A stretch of 64,000 bases of DNA from Hanleya hanleyi (taxonomy: Eukaryota > Mollusca > Polyplacophora > Lepidopleurida > Hanleyidae). Of the stretch, positions 35,571-48,355 are shown piece by piece. The DNA is taken from NCBI GenBank assembly GCA_036873755.1, contig JAVTVY010025325.1:1-64000 (forward strand), read 5' to 3'. How positions within the stretch are numbered: the first letter of the stretch is position 1; each line of letters starts with the position of its first letter. The notes below the pieces were generated by a model. That model was given only the letters and a program-made list of their open reading frames with translations, searched no databases and had not been told where the DNA came from. The translations under genes and the position numbers were made by a program.

Positions 35571-36318
35571 AAAAGTATTAAACCAGTGTCAGTGTAAAGT
35601 GTTTAACAGTGAACATAATACTTGAAATAACATAACTTCATTTTACATATAAAAAAAACATGATAAAAACAGACTAACAAAAAAGATATAGGATTTGGCA
35701 TTTACTAGTTTGTGTGATCTTCTTGTTCAACTAACATGTTGTTGTTGTTTCCACTCTGCTTACAATTTAATTATCAGCCATCAAAGTTTGCAACAGTTAA
35801 AACAATTTGTGGATAAATTTACATACAACATTTCTTTCCTTCAGTACAATATCAAGATACGAAACTATATCGCAGAAGATCTGTAACCAAGGTAACTTAC
35901 AGGAAACAATTAGCGTACAGTTCCAAGAACAAGAAAGGTTCATATTACACTAAACCAAGACACACAGTCTATATTACTGATAATATACGGGTAGTGGGTC
36001 TATAGTCTACGTGTACTGCTTGGGTAAGTTTAGCTGTAGTACCCAATGTTCTAATAAAATTTCTGGCAAGAGTGTATGTCTGGTCCTACATGCTGTTCCA
36101 TAGAGTTCCAATGAGACAAATACACACAGTTGTTGAACACATAAGAATGGACGTTTGTCTGACGTATCCAAATAGAGCCTCAGCAAATTATATCAGTCCA
36201 GTTTTCCTCATCCTGGACAGGCCTGGTCTGGTCAGTTGTAGGCACACATGGGTGACAGTGTATTTAACATGTATTTCAATGTTGTTATCACAGTGAGCAA
36301 TGATTCCTCAATGGTATG

Positions 36319-39300
36319 TCAATCCAACTCAGAGTCTGTCTCCTCTAGCATGGAATCCTGTTGAAAAATAGGAAGGGATCAATAATGAATGAAGTGAGTG
36401 AGTGAGTAGGATTTAACGTCGCTTTCACCATTTTTTCAGTCATATCACGACGGTGCCTACATGTGCCAGAACACGATAGTGTCCACACTTCCTATTATCC
36501 TGGACACTGATCAGCACAGCCAATACAGCACCCGGTCACCCATCCAAGTATTGACCAAGCTCAACATTGCTGAACTTCGGTGATCTGATGAGAACCGGTG
36601 TGCCCAACGTGATACACCGTATAATGAATGGAAGCAGGAAGGGAATTAAAAGTGAATGTCCAGCTACAAACAAGACCTTCCACAATTAAAGATTGGGGTA
36701 TGTTTAATAGATAACCGACATGATAAGCTATGTAGAGCAGTGATTCTCATACATGCAGGATGGGATTGTGTCTTGATTGGCCGGAGCTGCGCTTTACACC
36801 CACCTCCCTACCTCTCACAAACCCACCCCCCTCCAAAAGTACTAAATCAAGCAGCAAAAATAAATTACCACCTAAAAATGTACCCGATTCCATTTAATTT
36901 CATATTAATATCACCCACTACAGTAGTAGCTCAAGATATACCTGGCTAACAGATTATATCGGGTGACATTCTGTTTGCAGTGAACAGTGGACTCACATAA
37001 AAGCATGGCATGATGGAAGCTCTTCATTATCTGATAAACTAACTGTATACTCATCCAGCCTATGTGACCCACAATCCTAAACTTCCTCACCCAGCTTCAC
37101 GGACCCACAATCTTAAATGCACTCACCCAACTTCCCTGATCCACAATTCTAACTGTACTCACCCAGTTTCTCTGACCCACAATCTTAACACTACTCACCC
37201 AGCCTCCCCGACTCACGCTTCTAACTGTACACTGACCCAGTCTCCCTGATCCACAATCCTAACTGTACATTGACCCAGCCTCCTTGACCTACAAGCCTAA
37301 CAGAACTCACCTAGCCTCCCTGACCCACAATCCTAGCTGTACACCAATCCAGGCTCCTTGACCCACAAGCCTAACACTACTCACCCTGCATCCCTGAGCC
37401 AAAATCCTAACTACTCGCCCAATGTCCCCGACCAATAATCCTAGCTGCATACTTATCTAGCCACCCTGACCCACAATCCTAATTTTAAACTGCTCTGGAC
37501 AGTCTCCCTGACAATATGCCAACTGTACTCACCTAACCTCCATGATCCACAATTCTAGTTGTTTCCGGGTCTCACAAGCCTAACTGTACACTCAGCCAGC
37601 CTCCCTGACCCACAATCCTAACTGAACAAGGTTCCCTGACCCACAATCCTAACCCACCCTTCCAGGCCCAAATTCCAAACTTCACCCACCCAGCCTGCTT
37701 GACTCACAATTCTAACTGTACATAAACACTGACCCAGCCTCCCTGACCCATAATCATAACTGTACTCACCCCGACTCCCTTACCAACAATCCTAACTGCT
37801 CCCTGACCCACAATCCTAAAAGTACACTGACCATTGACTCCCTGACCCACAATCCTAATTGTATTCACCCGGCCTTCCTGACTCGTAGCTTTAACTGTAC
37901 TCACCCAGCCTCCCTGACCCACGATCCATGCTGCAAATTTATCCTCAAAGTAGCGTAGCGTGTTGTCTTTGATCTGCATTGCCAGCGCTCCTCCGGCTCC
38001 TGCTACTCCGACGGCGGTCCTGGACAGGTAGAATAACATTGCCAGTTGACTCCAGCCCACATCATTGCCTATTGTTTTCTGTACTGTGCTCGTGAAGGCG
38101 CTGTATGTAGCATTCTTCACCATTTGCATTGCCGGTGAAACTGTTGTGAAACTAATCTGAAATTTCCATAAAAAATATCAATGATTATTACATGTACATG
38201 CAGTGGACTTCCACCTTGAAAATGTGAATACTGTCAAAAAATACCCCCCATCCTCATCCCCCCAGGTAGAGTTGAAAAACACTACTATATCCTATATATA
38301 CATTGGAGCCTAGATCTCCCCAATGAAACAATAGATAGGATTACCCCAAACAAACATTTTTTAAGGATGGTCATGAGCGAGAGTGAAAATAAATGGTGCT
38401 TACATCTTCATTGATTTGATCGCCTTTCTTCCGTAAACAGGCCAGTATCTGCTGTTCTATTGAACTCAGCTCACCTGTAACAGCAGACAGCAATAGTACA
38501 TTGTACTAATACTAGTTGATTAACAAATGTAATAACATATGTGATCACAACCAGTGTTTGATTCTCTCCATCTTCCACTCAAATATAGTGCAATAAAATA
38601 TGGAAGTCAGACTAACAGTATCAAGTTATCTGTCTCAGCCCACACAATTCAGAAAAGTCACCTCGGCAAAAATAATGTCATATTAAAACAATTCCTATTT
38701 AACACCATGTTAAATATTGCTGAGGTGAACTGATTATGCCACGGTATTTACCTCGGCAATTGCTGATTGCTGAGGTGAATTGTGTGGGCTGCTGTCTATA
38801 TATTTAGAACAACATGCAGTTTCAAACAATATACATGATATAAACATCTGACTGTGCTCAACAGATATTCAAATTTCATCTCTTGGACGTACGTTGTTCT
38901 GTCTTTCAGCTCACAAAATGTTGTAAATTAGGTATTTATTATGCTAGTTGTTGAAACTCTGTTAAACTTACATGAAGACAACTGGTACTTATTATTATCT
39001 ACTCGGGATAACATGTGAGTTAAACATCGTAAAACACAGAATAATCAATCAATCAGGATTGCAGACCTTTAGGGGAGTCTACGTCAGACATGCCACTCTC
39101 CGATTCCACTTTCTCCACATAGTTGTCGGCGATGTTGGCCAGTTTACGAGCGATCACACCAAATAACTCATCCTTCTCCTGCTCTGATTTCTCATCCAGT
39201 GGAACATCATTCTGATCTTTTGGAGCATCTGTAAAAACAATATAATTGATTCATCAATACAATATGATAAAGTGTATGAGCAGATCAAATGGTGGAATCT

Positions 39301-42237
39301 GGTGTATTGTTAGAAGCAAGATACAGGAATTTAGTTGATCAAACTAAATCACATGTGGAGTTTACAATTTCTCATCCAAATTTGTGCAGTATTCTCACTT
39401 CAAATTCAAAATTATGAAAACCCTTCTGTATAGTAAGTTTAATCCAGTAAAGTAGATGAAGGCATATGTTTCTACATATTTCCTCTCATCCCAAGCCATG
39501 GGCTCATACAAATATTTAATTTGGGTGCCAATAAAAACACTCCCTAAATTTTTGGATACAAACATGTAGCTTAAGTTCTATATTATGTATGGTATACAGA
39601 TAAATTTGCTTTCAACGGCAGGGAATGACAGGTATAAGAGAAACATGTATTTGGTGAAAACACAGGCAGACTCGGCTGTACTTGCGAGCTCTAGTTTGTG
39701 GGTTATGAGTACAAGCAGTACGAATTTAGGCCTGTACCAGCCCTGCAAACTCATCGTTCCTTATATACATACAAGTTAGATTTACCCTTATACAATCACA
39801 AATGAGATTACGATGAAGAAATGGATAGTTTTCAGCCAAATCGGATTCCCTCTATGGTTTACTGATGTTGTTTCTTACCAGTGCTATCAGATCCATCAAT
39901 ATGAACACTGGTTGGTAACGTCACATACTGATCTTGTTTAACATGACATTTCTTCTTGAATTCCCCACTAGGTGTCTTCACTACTTCATCTGTCTTGTCA
40001 CATTCGTAGTCCAAGTCGAAGGACTCGAGCGCCCTGGGGACACGTGGCTTGTTCTTGATCAGGCCACCGAGTTGTAAATTTTGCCGATCTCCTCCTCCTC
40101 CCACGTAGTACGGGTCATCCATAAACCTTAACTCTGAGTCATCGTACGACTTTTGAGACCCGTCAATATCCATCGACACTTCTCCATTTTTCGAAGTGGG
40201 AGAATCTATAATGTCTGTATCCGAGGTGTTGTCTGGTGGCAAGTCGCGGCGCATCAACTCGCTGAAAATTTCGGTGACTTTCTTCTTGTCCCCCGATGAG
40301 AATGTCTTCCTCTCGCTGTAGGTATAGTCAGCATCAGGAGGAGGGACACAAGACAATATCTCATCTGACGGCTCAGAAATTGTCCTCTTAAATGCCTTCC
40401 CTTTACCACCTGGCATGGCTGGAACACTGTACCTGGTGTTAACAGGCTCATCCGACTTGGATTCTACAACAAAATCACACATTTAAAGTACATTAATTCA
40501 GACTGTGTGTAGCATTGAGATATTCTGTGTAATGTACATGTACTGCCGAGCATATGATCAGACATGTAAGAATATAAGCAAACTTATCATATTCCATCTT
40601 CATACCCAAATCTACTTCGAATTTCGCCTTGATTGATCTCACCCCCTAAAGTATTGAAAACCTGAGGTATAGGTTTCATCTACAATCCAGAGATGAACCA
40701 ATCAGAATCTACACGACTGTTTGTAGTGTGACGTTTTCTCTCAGTAGTTACATGGTTCAGCCTAATATGGCAGTAGGTGTGGCCAGATACATAAGACAGC
40801 CAATCAATAGCCCACCCATTCGGCTCACTTCGAAATTCAAATTGATGTGAGGTCAATGGCGTTTTGGGTCTGTTTATAAATACTTTTGAACAAAGCCAGT
40901 GGGCCGATATATCAAGGCTAATTCAAAGTGGTAACGAAGAAGTCGACTTGTTTATGAAGATGATCATATTCATGAAGATCAATAAGTAATTTTCTGCACA
41001 AAACTGTTGATGAATGTGTTGTGACCCGAATGAACATGAAAGCCCAAAAAACTTGTAGAGCTCTGAGTATGGATATCATACCTCATCAAAATACTGTCGT
41101 TTTAACAGAAACAACCAATTTGACCATCAGATATTTGACATCAACATCATTTAGTTACATGTATGGTAGGTTTGGTAGGATTTTTGTTTGCTCTTAATGA
41201 TATTATTAAATGATAATTTTTACATTTTATTTTTCACTGTATATAATGCCACACAAACCTGTGATGCTGTTTTTGCCATTTTTCTTCCATCTAAAACTTC
41301 TTCGAATTGGCAGCAAGACCTTGCTCAGTACACCGCCAGAGGCTTTGTCACTTTCTTTAACACTGAGACGTTTTTTGGAACGTCTAACAACACTTGAGCT
41401 GTCATCAACTACTTCAACTTCCTCTGTGGTATCTTCAGTTCGCAGTACAATCGCTTCTCCCCCATTTTCTTGAGACGGTTTTATTTCTTGATGAATATGT
41501 GTAACTGTATGGGTGTGAACTTCTGAAAACACACTATCTTTTGTTGGGCTGTCAACATTTTTACTTTTCCCCTTACTGTTAGCAGACTTTACTTTTTTCT
41601 TAGGCTTTTTCAGTTTAGATTTAGATTTTGAGTCATTTTTCTCACTATCATTTGTATCTTTACGACTTCTTCTATCTTCATCTGACTGCATTCTGAAAGC
41701 TTGAACTAACCGCTCCTTCGTTCTTTTGAATAAACTTTTCTTCTTCCGTCCCAATTTGACAGAGCTTTCCTCATCAGTCTCGCAAGATGACGTTGAACCT
41801 GTTTTAAGGCGCTTCTTAAAGTAATTCTTGGGGACAGATTTTTTGGAGGGAGAATGTGGAACATCATCTTTCTCTGTCGGCTCTCTGATGATACGTGTTT
41901 TATAGCTAGAGGGTAAACTGTTGGTCTTGTTCCGAAACTTATCATTACTGGAGCTCTGAGTAGCTGCCTTGTATACATCATCCTGGCCATCACCCGAATC
42001 ATGGAGTATCGAGTCTACCGAGGCCATACGATAACTGTCACTACGGAAATACGATTTCTGCGGGTCATCTTCAACTAACTCGAGCTTGGCAACTCGCTGA
42101 TAACCGGGTTGACTCCGCCCAACTGCCCGTCTCTGTTGCACAGCTAGCTTACTCTGGAGGAATTTCTCCAGGATTTGTGCCGCATCCTCCCTGACCCCAG
42201 GGATGGTGGCCAACCTCGTGTTTCTCCTGTGTGCCAT
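36319..42237 (-). CDS. BCL2L14: Bcl-2-family protein, BCL2L14 (Bcl-G)-like
   Basis: Six minus-strand coding exons join in phase to 695 codons: 42237-41259, 40463-39879, 39228-39067, 38474-38404, 38156-37905, 36357-36319. Residues 1-575 are low-complexity, rich in Lys/Ser/Asp/Glu, with a very basic stretch at about 150-240. Residues 581-599 (IEQQILACLRKKGDQINED) contain the BH3 core LxxxGD (589-594) and align with Bcl-G's BH3. Residues 630-643 (NDVGWSQLAMLFYL) resemble BH1. Residues 673-683 (KFAAWIVGQGGW) are BH2. The intron directly after the GGW tryptophan is the position conserved across Bcl-2 genes. The last exon adds only DSMLEETDSELD, so there is no C-terminal membrane anchor, as in Bcl-G. 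The family regulates mitochondrial apoptosis, but Bcl-G's own role is less clear. Family call is firm, subfamily is inferred. The N-terminus is far longer than in human Bcl-G (327 residues). Exon 3's donor (aaag|gtctgc) is weak. Confidence 0.85.
36392..36622 (-). mobile_element. 5S rRNA-derived SINE, copy 2
   Basis: The minus strand shows a 5S-like head (caccggttctcatcagatca, then agttcagcaatgttgagctt and ggatgggtgaccgggtgctg) and the full tail ending in the actcactcactt run. It lies 35 bp beyond the start of the last coding exon of the Bcl-2-like gene, inside its last intron. It shows the complete head-plus-tail order of the family. Confidence 0.9.
37060..37905 (-). repeat. Degenerate array built from Bcl-2-like BH2 exon end and donor
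   Basis: Around twenty diverged units of about 35-45 bp. Read on the minus strand the consensus is ggattgtgggtcagggaggc followed by tgggtgagtacagtta. This equals the last bases of the BH2 exon (coding IVGQGGW) plus its donor gtgagt. Translation past the donor shows repeated IVGQG-type segments. Most units keep a potential GT donor, and many have point changes and small deletions, so the array is old compared with that in SAXO4. Confidence 0.85.
38637..38791. mobile_element. 155-bp MITE with 6-bp target duplication
   Basis: Perfect 16-bp TIRs, CAGCCCACACAATTCA and its complement. Identical ctgtct hexamers flank the element at 38631-38636 and 38792-38797. Inner arms also share cacctcggca/tgctgaggtg. 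It is in an intron of the Bcl-2-like gene. Confidence 0.85.
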
Positions 42238-42754
42238 TGTTACGCCATCCTGTAAAAATGAAGGATAACACTGATTACAGTTCCTTTCTGTTTTTTTTTT
42301 AGACAGCATACCTTGAACATGTACTCCATCAGGGTACACAATGTCACTACATCAACAGCATGTAGATCATGCCAGTAAATCCAAATTGACTGCTTATAAC
42401 ACAGAAGGCAAGTTAATCTGCAGGAGGAGATTTCATGGTACATTTTGATATTCATATATCCACATGTATGATACATTGTGATTTCAAAACTTTGGATACA
42501 GAGAGAGAGATTTATTTGCACAATTACACTCCACTGGGGACAGGACTAAATACATTTGACTACAATTTTGAAGGGTTTTTCTCTGATGTACTATCATGAC
42601 TATATACATATAGCTATATATATTTCGAAACAGTCTGGACTCTTTTGTCAGTAGTTTAACCATTTCTTCCCAATGGACATGAACATTCACTCACTTGTCA
42701 ATCTAGACATGAGAAATATATTGAAAGAAGATTGAAAAAGAATAATTTCATATT

Positions 42755-43460
42755 TTACAAACCCTCTAGTGTTTGGCTTTATACAGCTAAAAGTATGCCT
42801 CGTAGCTATGGTACCGGTAATGTATATATTTCTTGAAAGCACATTTAAGGATTCCAAATATATAATTTTGTTCACTGTAAACCTGTAGGTTGTGAAGATA
42901 TTTGGATCTTAAACAAATTTAATTTAAAATTTAATTTAAATTTTTTAAATGCTATTTTCAAAATATCATAACTTACTTCATCATTTCCTGTAGAAAACTT
43001 GTAACTCAAACAGGAAATCTGTGTCTCAGTTTTATCAATTTTGGTCTGGTTCTCATTCTAGTGACATGTAATTGAATATTTCTTTATAAAATTGAGCATC
43101 CCACAGTTTTGAACTTTGGAGTTCAATTAAATGTCAATAAAATAAGAACTAGACCAAAATTGACAAACCTGAGACACTGATTTCCTGTTGGAGTTGTCTC
43201 CTACATGAAATGATGATGTAAGTGACTATCAAATACTCTTTTGAAAATAGGCATTTAAAAAAGAAGGCTCATTTTTTTAAATTGTTTTTTTTTTTTTTTT
43301 AATTCAAATATCTTCACAACCTACAGATTTACAGTGAACAAATTTATTTATTTGAAATTCTTAGAAAAAGTGCTTTCAGAATTTACCATAGCTGTAAGGC
43401 CTAGCTTTATCTGTATGAAGACAAATTCTGGAGGGTGTGTAAAAGTTTTTGCAGGAGGGC
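42755..43460. mobile_element. 700-bp fold-back palindrome
   Basis: Arms of about 340 bp mirror each other around about 43110. The left arm has tgtaggttgtgaagatattt, and the right arm has aaatatcttcacaacctaca. The outer parts also match (acagctaaaagtatgcctcg against the complement of gtaaggcctagctttatctg, diverged). Inverted ORFs of similar sequence (MNKIIYLES on minus, MNKFIYLKF on plus) reflect the same symmetry. It is within the 5' UTR intron of the Bcl-2-like gene. Confidence 0.8.
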
Positions 43461-44892
43461 TCAGTATCCTTAAGTATAAGAACTCTAAATACAGTGTCAA
43501 ATTGATCTACAAGTATCCAACAATACAAACAGAGTGATATTAGCCCAGTATAAAGTCATATTCACCTGAGAAATACAGGAATATAAAATGAAAATTAGTA
43601 TTGAAAATGATTTGTTTAATATTTACACCTATATGTATTACATGGGGAAAATAGTGGTCCAGTAACGGTACTATTGTTTGAAAATTCGAGATCAATCAGA
43701 CGCTGCTTTTGGGGTTCTTATACTTAACTGGGTTAAGCCCGATCGACAGCTCCATTGAACAAAATAACACACAAAATAAATGTAAAATATATAAAAATAA
43801 AAATAAATCATTTTTCTTCTTTCAATATCCTTCCTTGTGTTTAAACTGGTAAGGACATGAATAGTCATAGCCTTACTCCAAACCATTGGGGAGAAATCGT
43901 CAAAGACCGACAGGAGCTGAGAAAATTTGATTAATCAGATTTTTAGGTCAAAGTCCCCCTTTAGAGAACGTTCACATGTTATTAATAAAGCCTAATCATA
44001 ATCACACTAATCAATATGCATGTACTTGCTAGAAAAATTTAACTAGGTCTGTTTGGTAATTCTTAGCTACAATGTTGTATCAGTACATACAGTATTTCTT
44101 CTCCGGATGGCTCTGCATGTACGTTCCTGGTCTGGCATAATGTAATATCCAAAGACTAGTTTTAGTTCCAAAATTGACGTATGACTGGTTCGACTAGACC
44201 AAGTGCTGATTACTAACTGAAACTGTTGAATTCACAACTACCAGTTAAATAATTTTTCAACAGCTTTGTTTGCATACCATCACAGTAACAACAGCATTCC
44301 AGGTAGCTTAATAATCAAGTTATTATAATACATTATCTAGTACCACAGACCATAAAGGGCCAAGGGATCTATTATACACTGACTTACTAACAGCTAATGA
44401 CGTAAAATACACAGAGTAATCTACAGGGGGCTCATGAGTAACAACAGCTGTTTAGGCCTGTCATATTCTCACCTGTAGATATGCTAAATAGGTGAGATCA
44501 TTACAGGTGGGAATACGAGCACAACTCCGGAATTACCACTCAGTGCAGGCGGACTTTGACACACACAAAAATGAGCACGGTAAATTTGGAAATCCCCACT
44601 CGTCACTGTCGAAAATAGAACTGCACGACATTTTAGTATTGGAATGAAATGCACTGACAGAGTGAACCAATTATGCATGACATATGCTACTTTGTCGGAG
44701 TAACTTAGAACACAGCAGAGAGGTCAAATATTGAATAAGGTTACATAACACATCTCCAACTCACAAGACGTTCGCAACATAAATCACAACAACAACAACC
44801 AAACAGGTCCGGGCGGATCGGGTTTGCGGCACAGCAGCATAGAGAAAATGCACAATTTTATCGGATCCGAACGAATTGTGGACTCATCTGGC

Positions 44893-45060
44893 TATCATAC
44901 CTGAGCTATCGGTAAATTAGGCTCATAAATAACGACGGATTCAATGATTAACTGTTTAACCTCCGCTCCACAAGTTCTCGTTTATTTCCGGGTGACTTCG
45001 CTTCCGGTCACCCCGCACAATCTGGATTTCCACCAATCAAAATCGTGATAGAGACAAAAC
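44893..45060 (-). promoter_or_regulatory. Candidate first exon and promoter of the Bcl-2-like gene
   Basis: The coding exon at 42237 starts just inside an acceptor (ttttacag at about 42250), so a non-coding exon must lie upstream. A minus-strand donor, gatagctcag|gtatgatagc near 44901, preceded by a more GC-rich stretch (about 44950-45020) with an inverted CCAAT box (ccaatcaaaatcg at about 45034), is the best candidate. No transcript evidence is available. Confidence 0.35.
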
Positions 45061-47929
45061 ACCTCTTTGACGGAGAACGCTGAGCATGTGCATTTTTCTG
45101 AGAGCATGTCAAATTCGATCAAATCTGTTACATATCTTAGATCGCTGATGTAAGTATGTTTTCTAGTGCCGTGATTCAGCTAAAGGTTAGCCACAGCCAC
45201 ATGTGTAGACAGTGCACGTTATATTCCACCCAAACGCCAGATCGGAGTTCCAGTTGACAGTTCTGTTACAGTCACTTGTCGTAAATCGGGACACTTTTCA
45301 GGATTCATAGTTCAAATGAAGCACTTTGTTCTCACGAATAATTTTAAATTCCCATGACATTTATTAACCTCCCTTGTACTGCACTGTCTTAAAATTTCTT
45401 TTCAACGAGCAGTGATTTTTGCTGGAACGCTGACCGAAGTAAGATGGCAAATTGACGTAAATCGGGACAAGTTGTCGTAAATCGGGACAGTGGTTAACGG
45501 CGAATTTTGAACAGTATGAAGACTTCTAAGATAAACATTTCGTACTTAACATAACGTTCTAATCGTTTACGACTATGACATGTTAAATTATTTCGTTTTG
45601 ATATCAAATAAAAGTCAAATTACCTGTAAGTATATGTTGTTGTTGCACACGCTTATTTTTTTATTTTGCGTACTGGCGGCTGCGGGGAATACTAATTTGT
45701 GGACCTGATCCAGACTCGAACGCCGAACTCGTTCGCACCGATACGTGCAGCCGTTCGACTGTTCTAAATGCAAGAATTATTTCCCCGAGTCCATTCCCTA
45801 ATGATTAAATCTTTTATGTACACATAATTCAAGTAATCCTCGAAAGGCTCGAGTAGCCTTCGTTTTGTACATATGTTTATTCAAATTTACAATGGCAATC
45901 GACAAAAGATTGCGATGGATATCGAATAGAATCTACCCGTAAGATATATTACAGGCAAATTTGTTCCTTTTATAAATTACGGTTAGCAAATGACTTCCAT
46001 GAATATGATGGATCAGGAAAGTTGGCCGAAAACATACCAGTCACTGAAAATGCGAAGAGCTGCGACTACAATTTACAATTTTAGTATTTCCGAAATCGTG
46101 TTACTGCATGGGCTAGCGAAAGCTAATTTCACGCGTTTATATTTCCTGCACTTCTTTTACTAATTGATGCATTCATTTAATTACCGCCCACGAATTAATT
46201 TAAGTAATAAATGTATGATCATTCTTGGTGGTCAGCGACAGATGACAGATTGGATTCTCCCTCCATTCCCGGTACCGTACGAAGACAGCCATGGATACTG
46301 AGAGTTTGTAAGTCCACAACACCAATTAGAATGATATCTACAGCATTTGAGAATAATGCGGTCCTTTTACAGAAAGATGGTATAATCCGAGTATGTTATT
46401 GTTTACCAAACTCAAAACTGTAGTTCAAGCCTCTTCAATATGCACATTGAAATGGCAAATAATCTTGATTAGCACCACCGAGAGACCAATCATATTTAAA
46501 ATCCTTTCAACTATTATTTTTGTAATTACAATCTGGATCTCGGTCCACGGAGACTCGACTCTATACGTGACTCCAACCCCACGACCTCGATCCCGAAAAC
46601 TCATGGAATTCTATTTAATTTACTTCGAAAGCCAACTGAGAACATTGAAGAAAAAAAATGCATTTGCTCTTTCGCTGATCAATAATTAAGCTCGCCAGAT
46701 ATATATATTGAATATAGGATCTCATCCCTGAAAACGTCGGACATTCAACGTTTTTTCTAAGGGGACTTTAATATTAAGGTTCTTATTTTTCTGTACAATT
46801 ATCAGTTTTTATTTACGAGAAGGGAATTTCATTATAGCCCAGATTTTTATATTTATTATAGCCCGGAAATGTGATCAGAGCAATGAACAATCTTTTCCAT
46901 AGCGCGGGATGTTGGACAGGTCTTTCATTGTCACTCCACCTTGACTACCCCGTCAGAAATAAATAGAAAACAAGAGATGTTTGCTTAGAAGAGAACATAA
47001 GAACCATTTGATCGCGTTTAGCCAACATGGTGATGTTTACGGACAAATTGCAGTCGACTGGGAAATGGATATGACTGGCGGAGCTGTACGGCTTTGTTCA
47101 CTGAAGAAGTCACAGCGCCACCGAATTCCATGCTGCCGGCACCGTAGATGTTATCATGGATTCTATAATAATTTTGAATTCTTCTTAAAACCGCATTTTC
47201 CTTGCAATTGTCTGTCAAGACGCCTCCTGGGTACCGTAATTTGCTTCTGATTGTGACTGTTAACGAATACTGGAAGTGGTTGGTGACCCGTGAATATTAC
47301 AGTTGATCGGGAAAAAGTGATGTGCTTCAGTGTACATAAATTAATTCTTTCTCTTTTAATTCGCAGCATATAAACAAGTTCTACTGTGGTTGTATCCGAG
47401 TTGAATAAAAAGCAGAATCGAAATATATAAGGCTGAAAATGAACGACAGATCTGAGAGAAAAAAACTGAACAAAATAATGTTCACAGGTAGTCTTTATAC
47501 ATCTTAGTTAATTTTTATCATACAAAGCAAATGAACAAAATTCCGACGTTATGATATAATTGCATCTTTACAACTTGCATCTGGATCACTTGATTTGTCA
47601 AAACACTCAGCAAAAAAAACAAGGCTAGATTTAAAGATAAGTGTCGCATATTCGATTTTTATTCACTTGAAAATAGTGATAGATTTATAACAAATAATGA
47701 ATAAAAATGTGTACCCCATGATTAAATGTATCCCATGATTAAATGTGTCGGATCCGTCATTCACTGGACAGCCATCGTATATTAAGAGTTTCCAAAGGTC
47801 CTGAATCAACACAATTGTTTCGTGATGGCCTTCTTAATTATTTCCAGTTGGGAATTCGTTTGAGGTTGGCCACCACCAGTTCATCTTTCATCGTACGCAC
47901 TTACCTTTAGCACACCTGATTTGAATCTG

Positions 47930-48355
47930 GAGAAGAAACAAGGGCGAAGAAAAAACAGGACAGGAGAAAAGATAGCCAATAGCTGTTTTTGAAAAATAAA
48001 TCACAGAGTAACACTGCACCATGAACATTCGAGCTATATTTTCCTCTCCAGTATTTGATGCCTGTCGTTGATTTTAATTAAATCTTCTATGGCCTGATAA
48101 TGATATGGAGAAAAAACAAGACAGAAATATACAAGAAAAAAAAGAAGAAACAATTAAGACAAGAGAAAAGGAGTAACTAAAGTTCATTTAATAACATGGA
48201 ACGAAAAAAGAGGAGGGTTGGATAGCCGTTGTTTAAAAATAAGCTATTGAGTGACCTCCTCCCCCTCCTCTTAGTAAACATTCGAGATATATTTTTCTCC
48301 GCAGTATTTTGATGGCTGTCGTTGCTTTCAATTAAATATTCTAAGAAAGGAAGTA
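47930..48355 (+). repeat. Tandem duplication inside the 5-kb element
   Basis: A segment including acattcgagctatattttcc, cagtatttgatgcctgtcgt and ttttaattaaat recurs about 250-265 bp later with changes (acattcgagatatatttttc, agtattttgatggctgtcgt). Confidence 0.7.

Noticed and set aside
37704..38129. BH2 exon continuing as one long ORF through the repeats
   Set aside because: The open frame past 37905 is intronic repeat read-through. The GGW-adjacent donor gtgagt is at the family's conserved intron position.
39859..40482. Separate 207-codon gene
   Set aside because: It starts and stops only because of intron read-through. Its splice sites join in phase 1 to the exons at 41259 and 39228.
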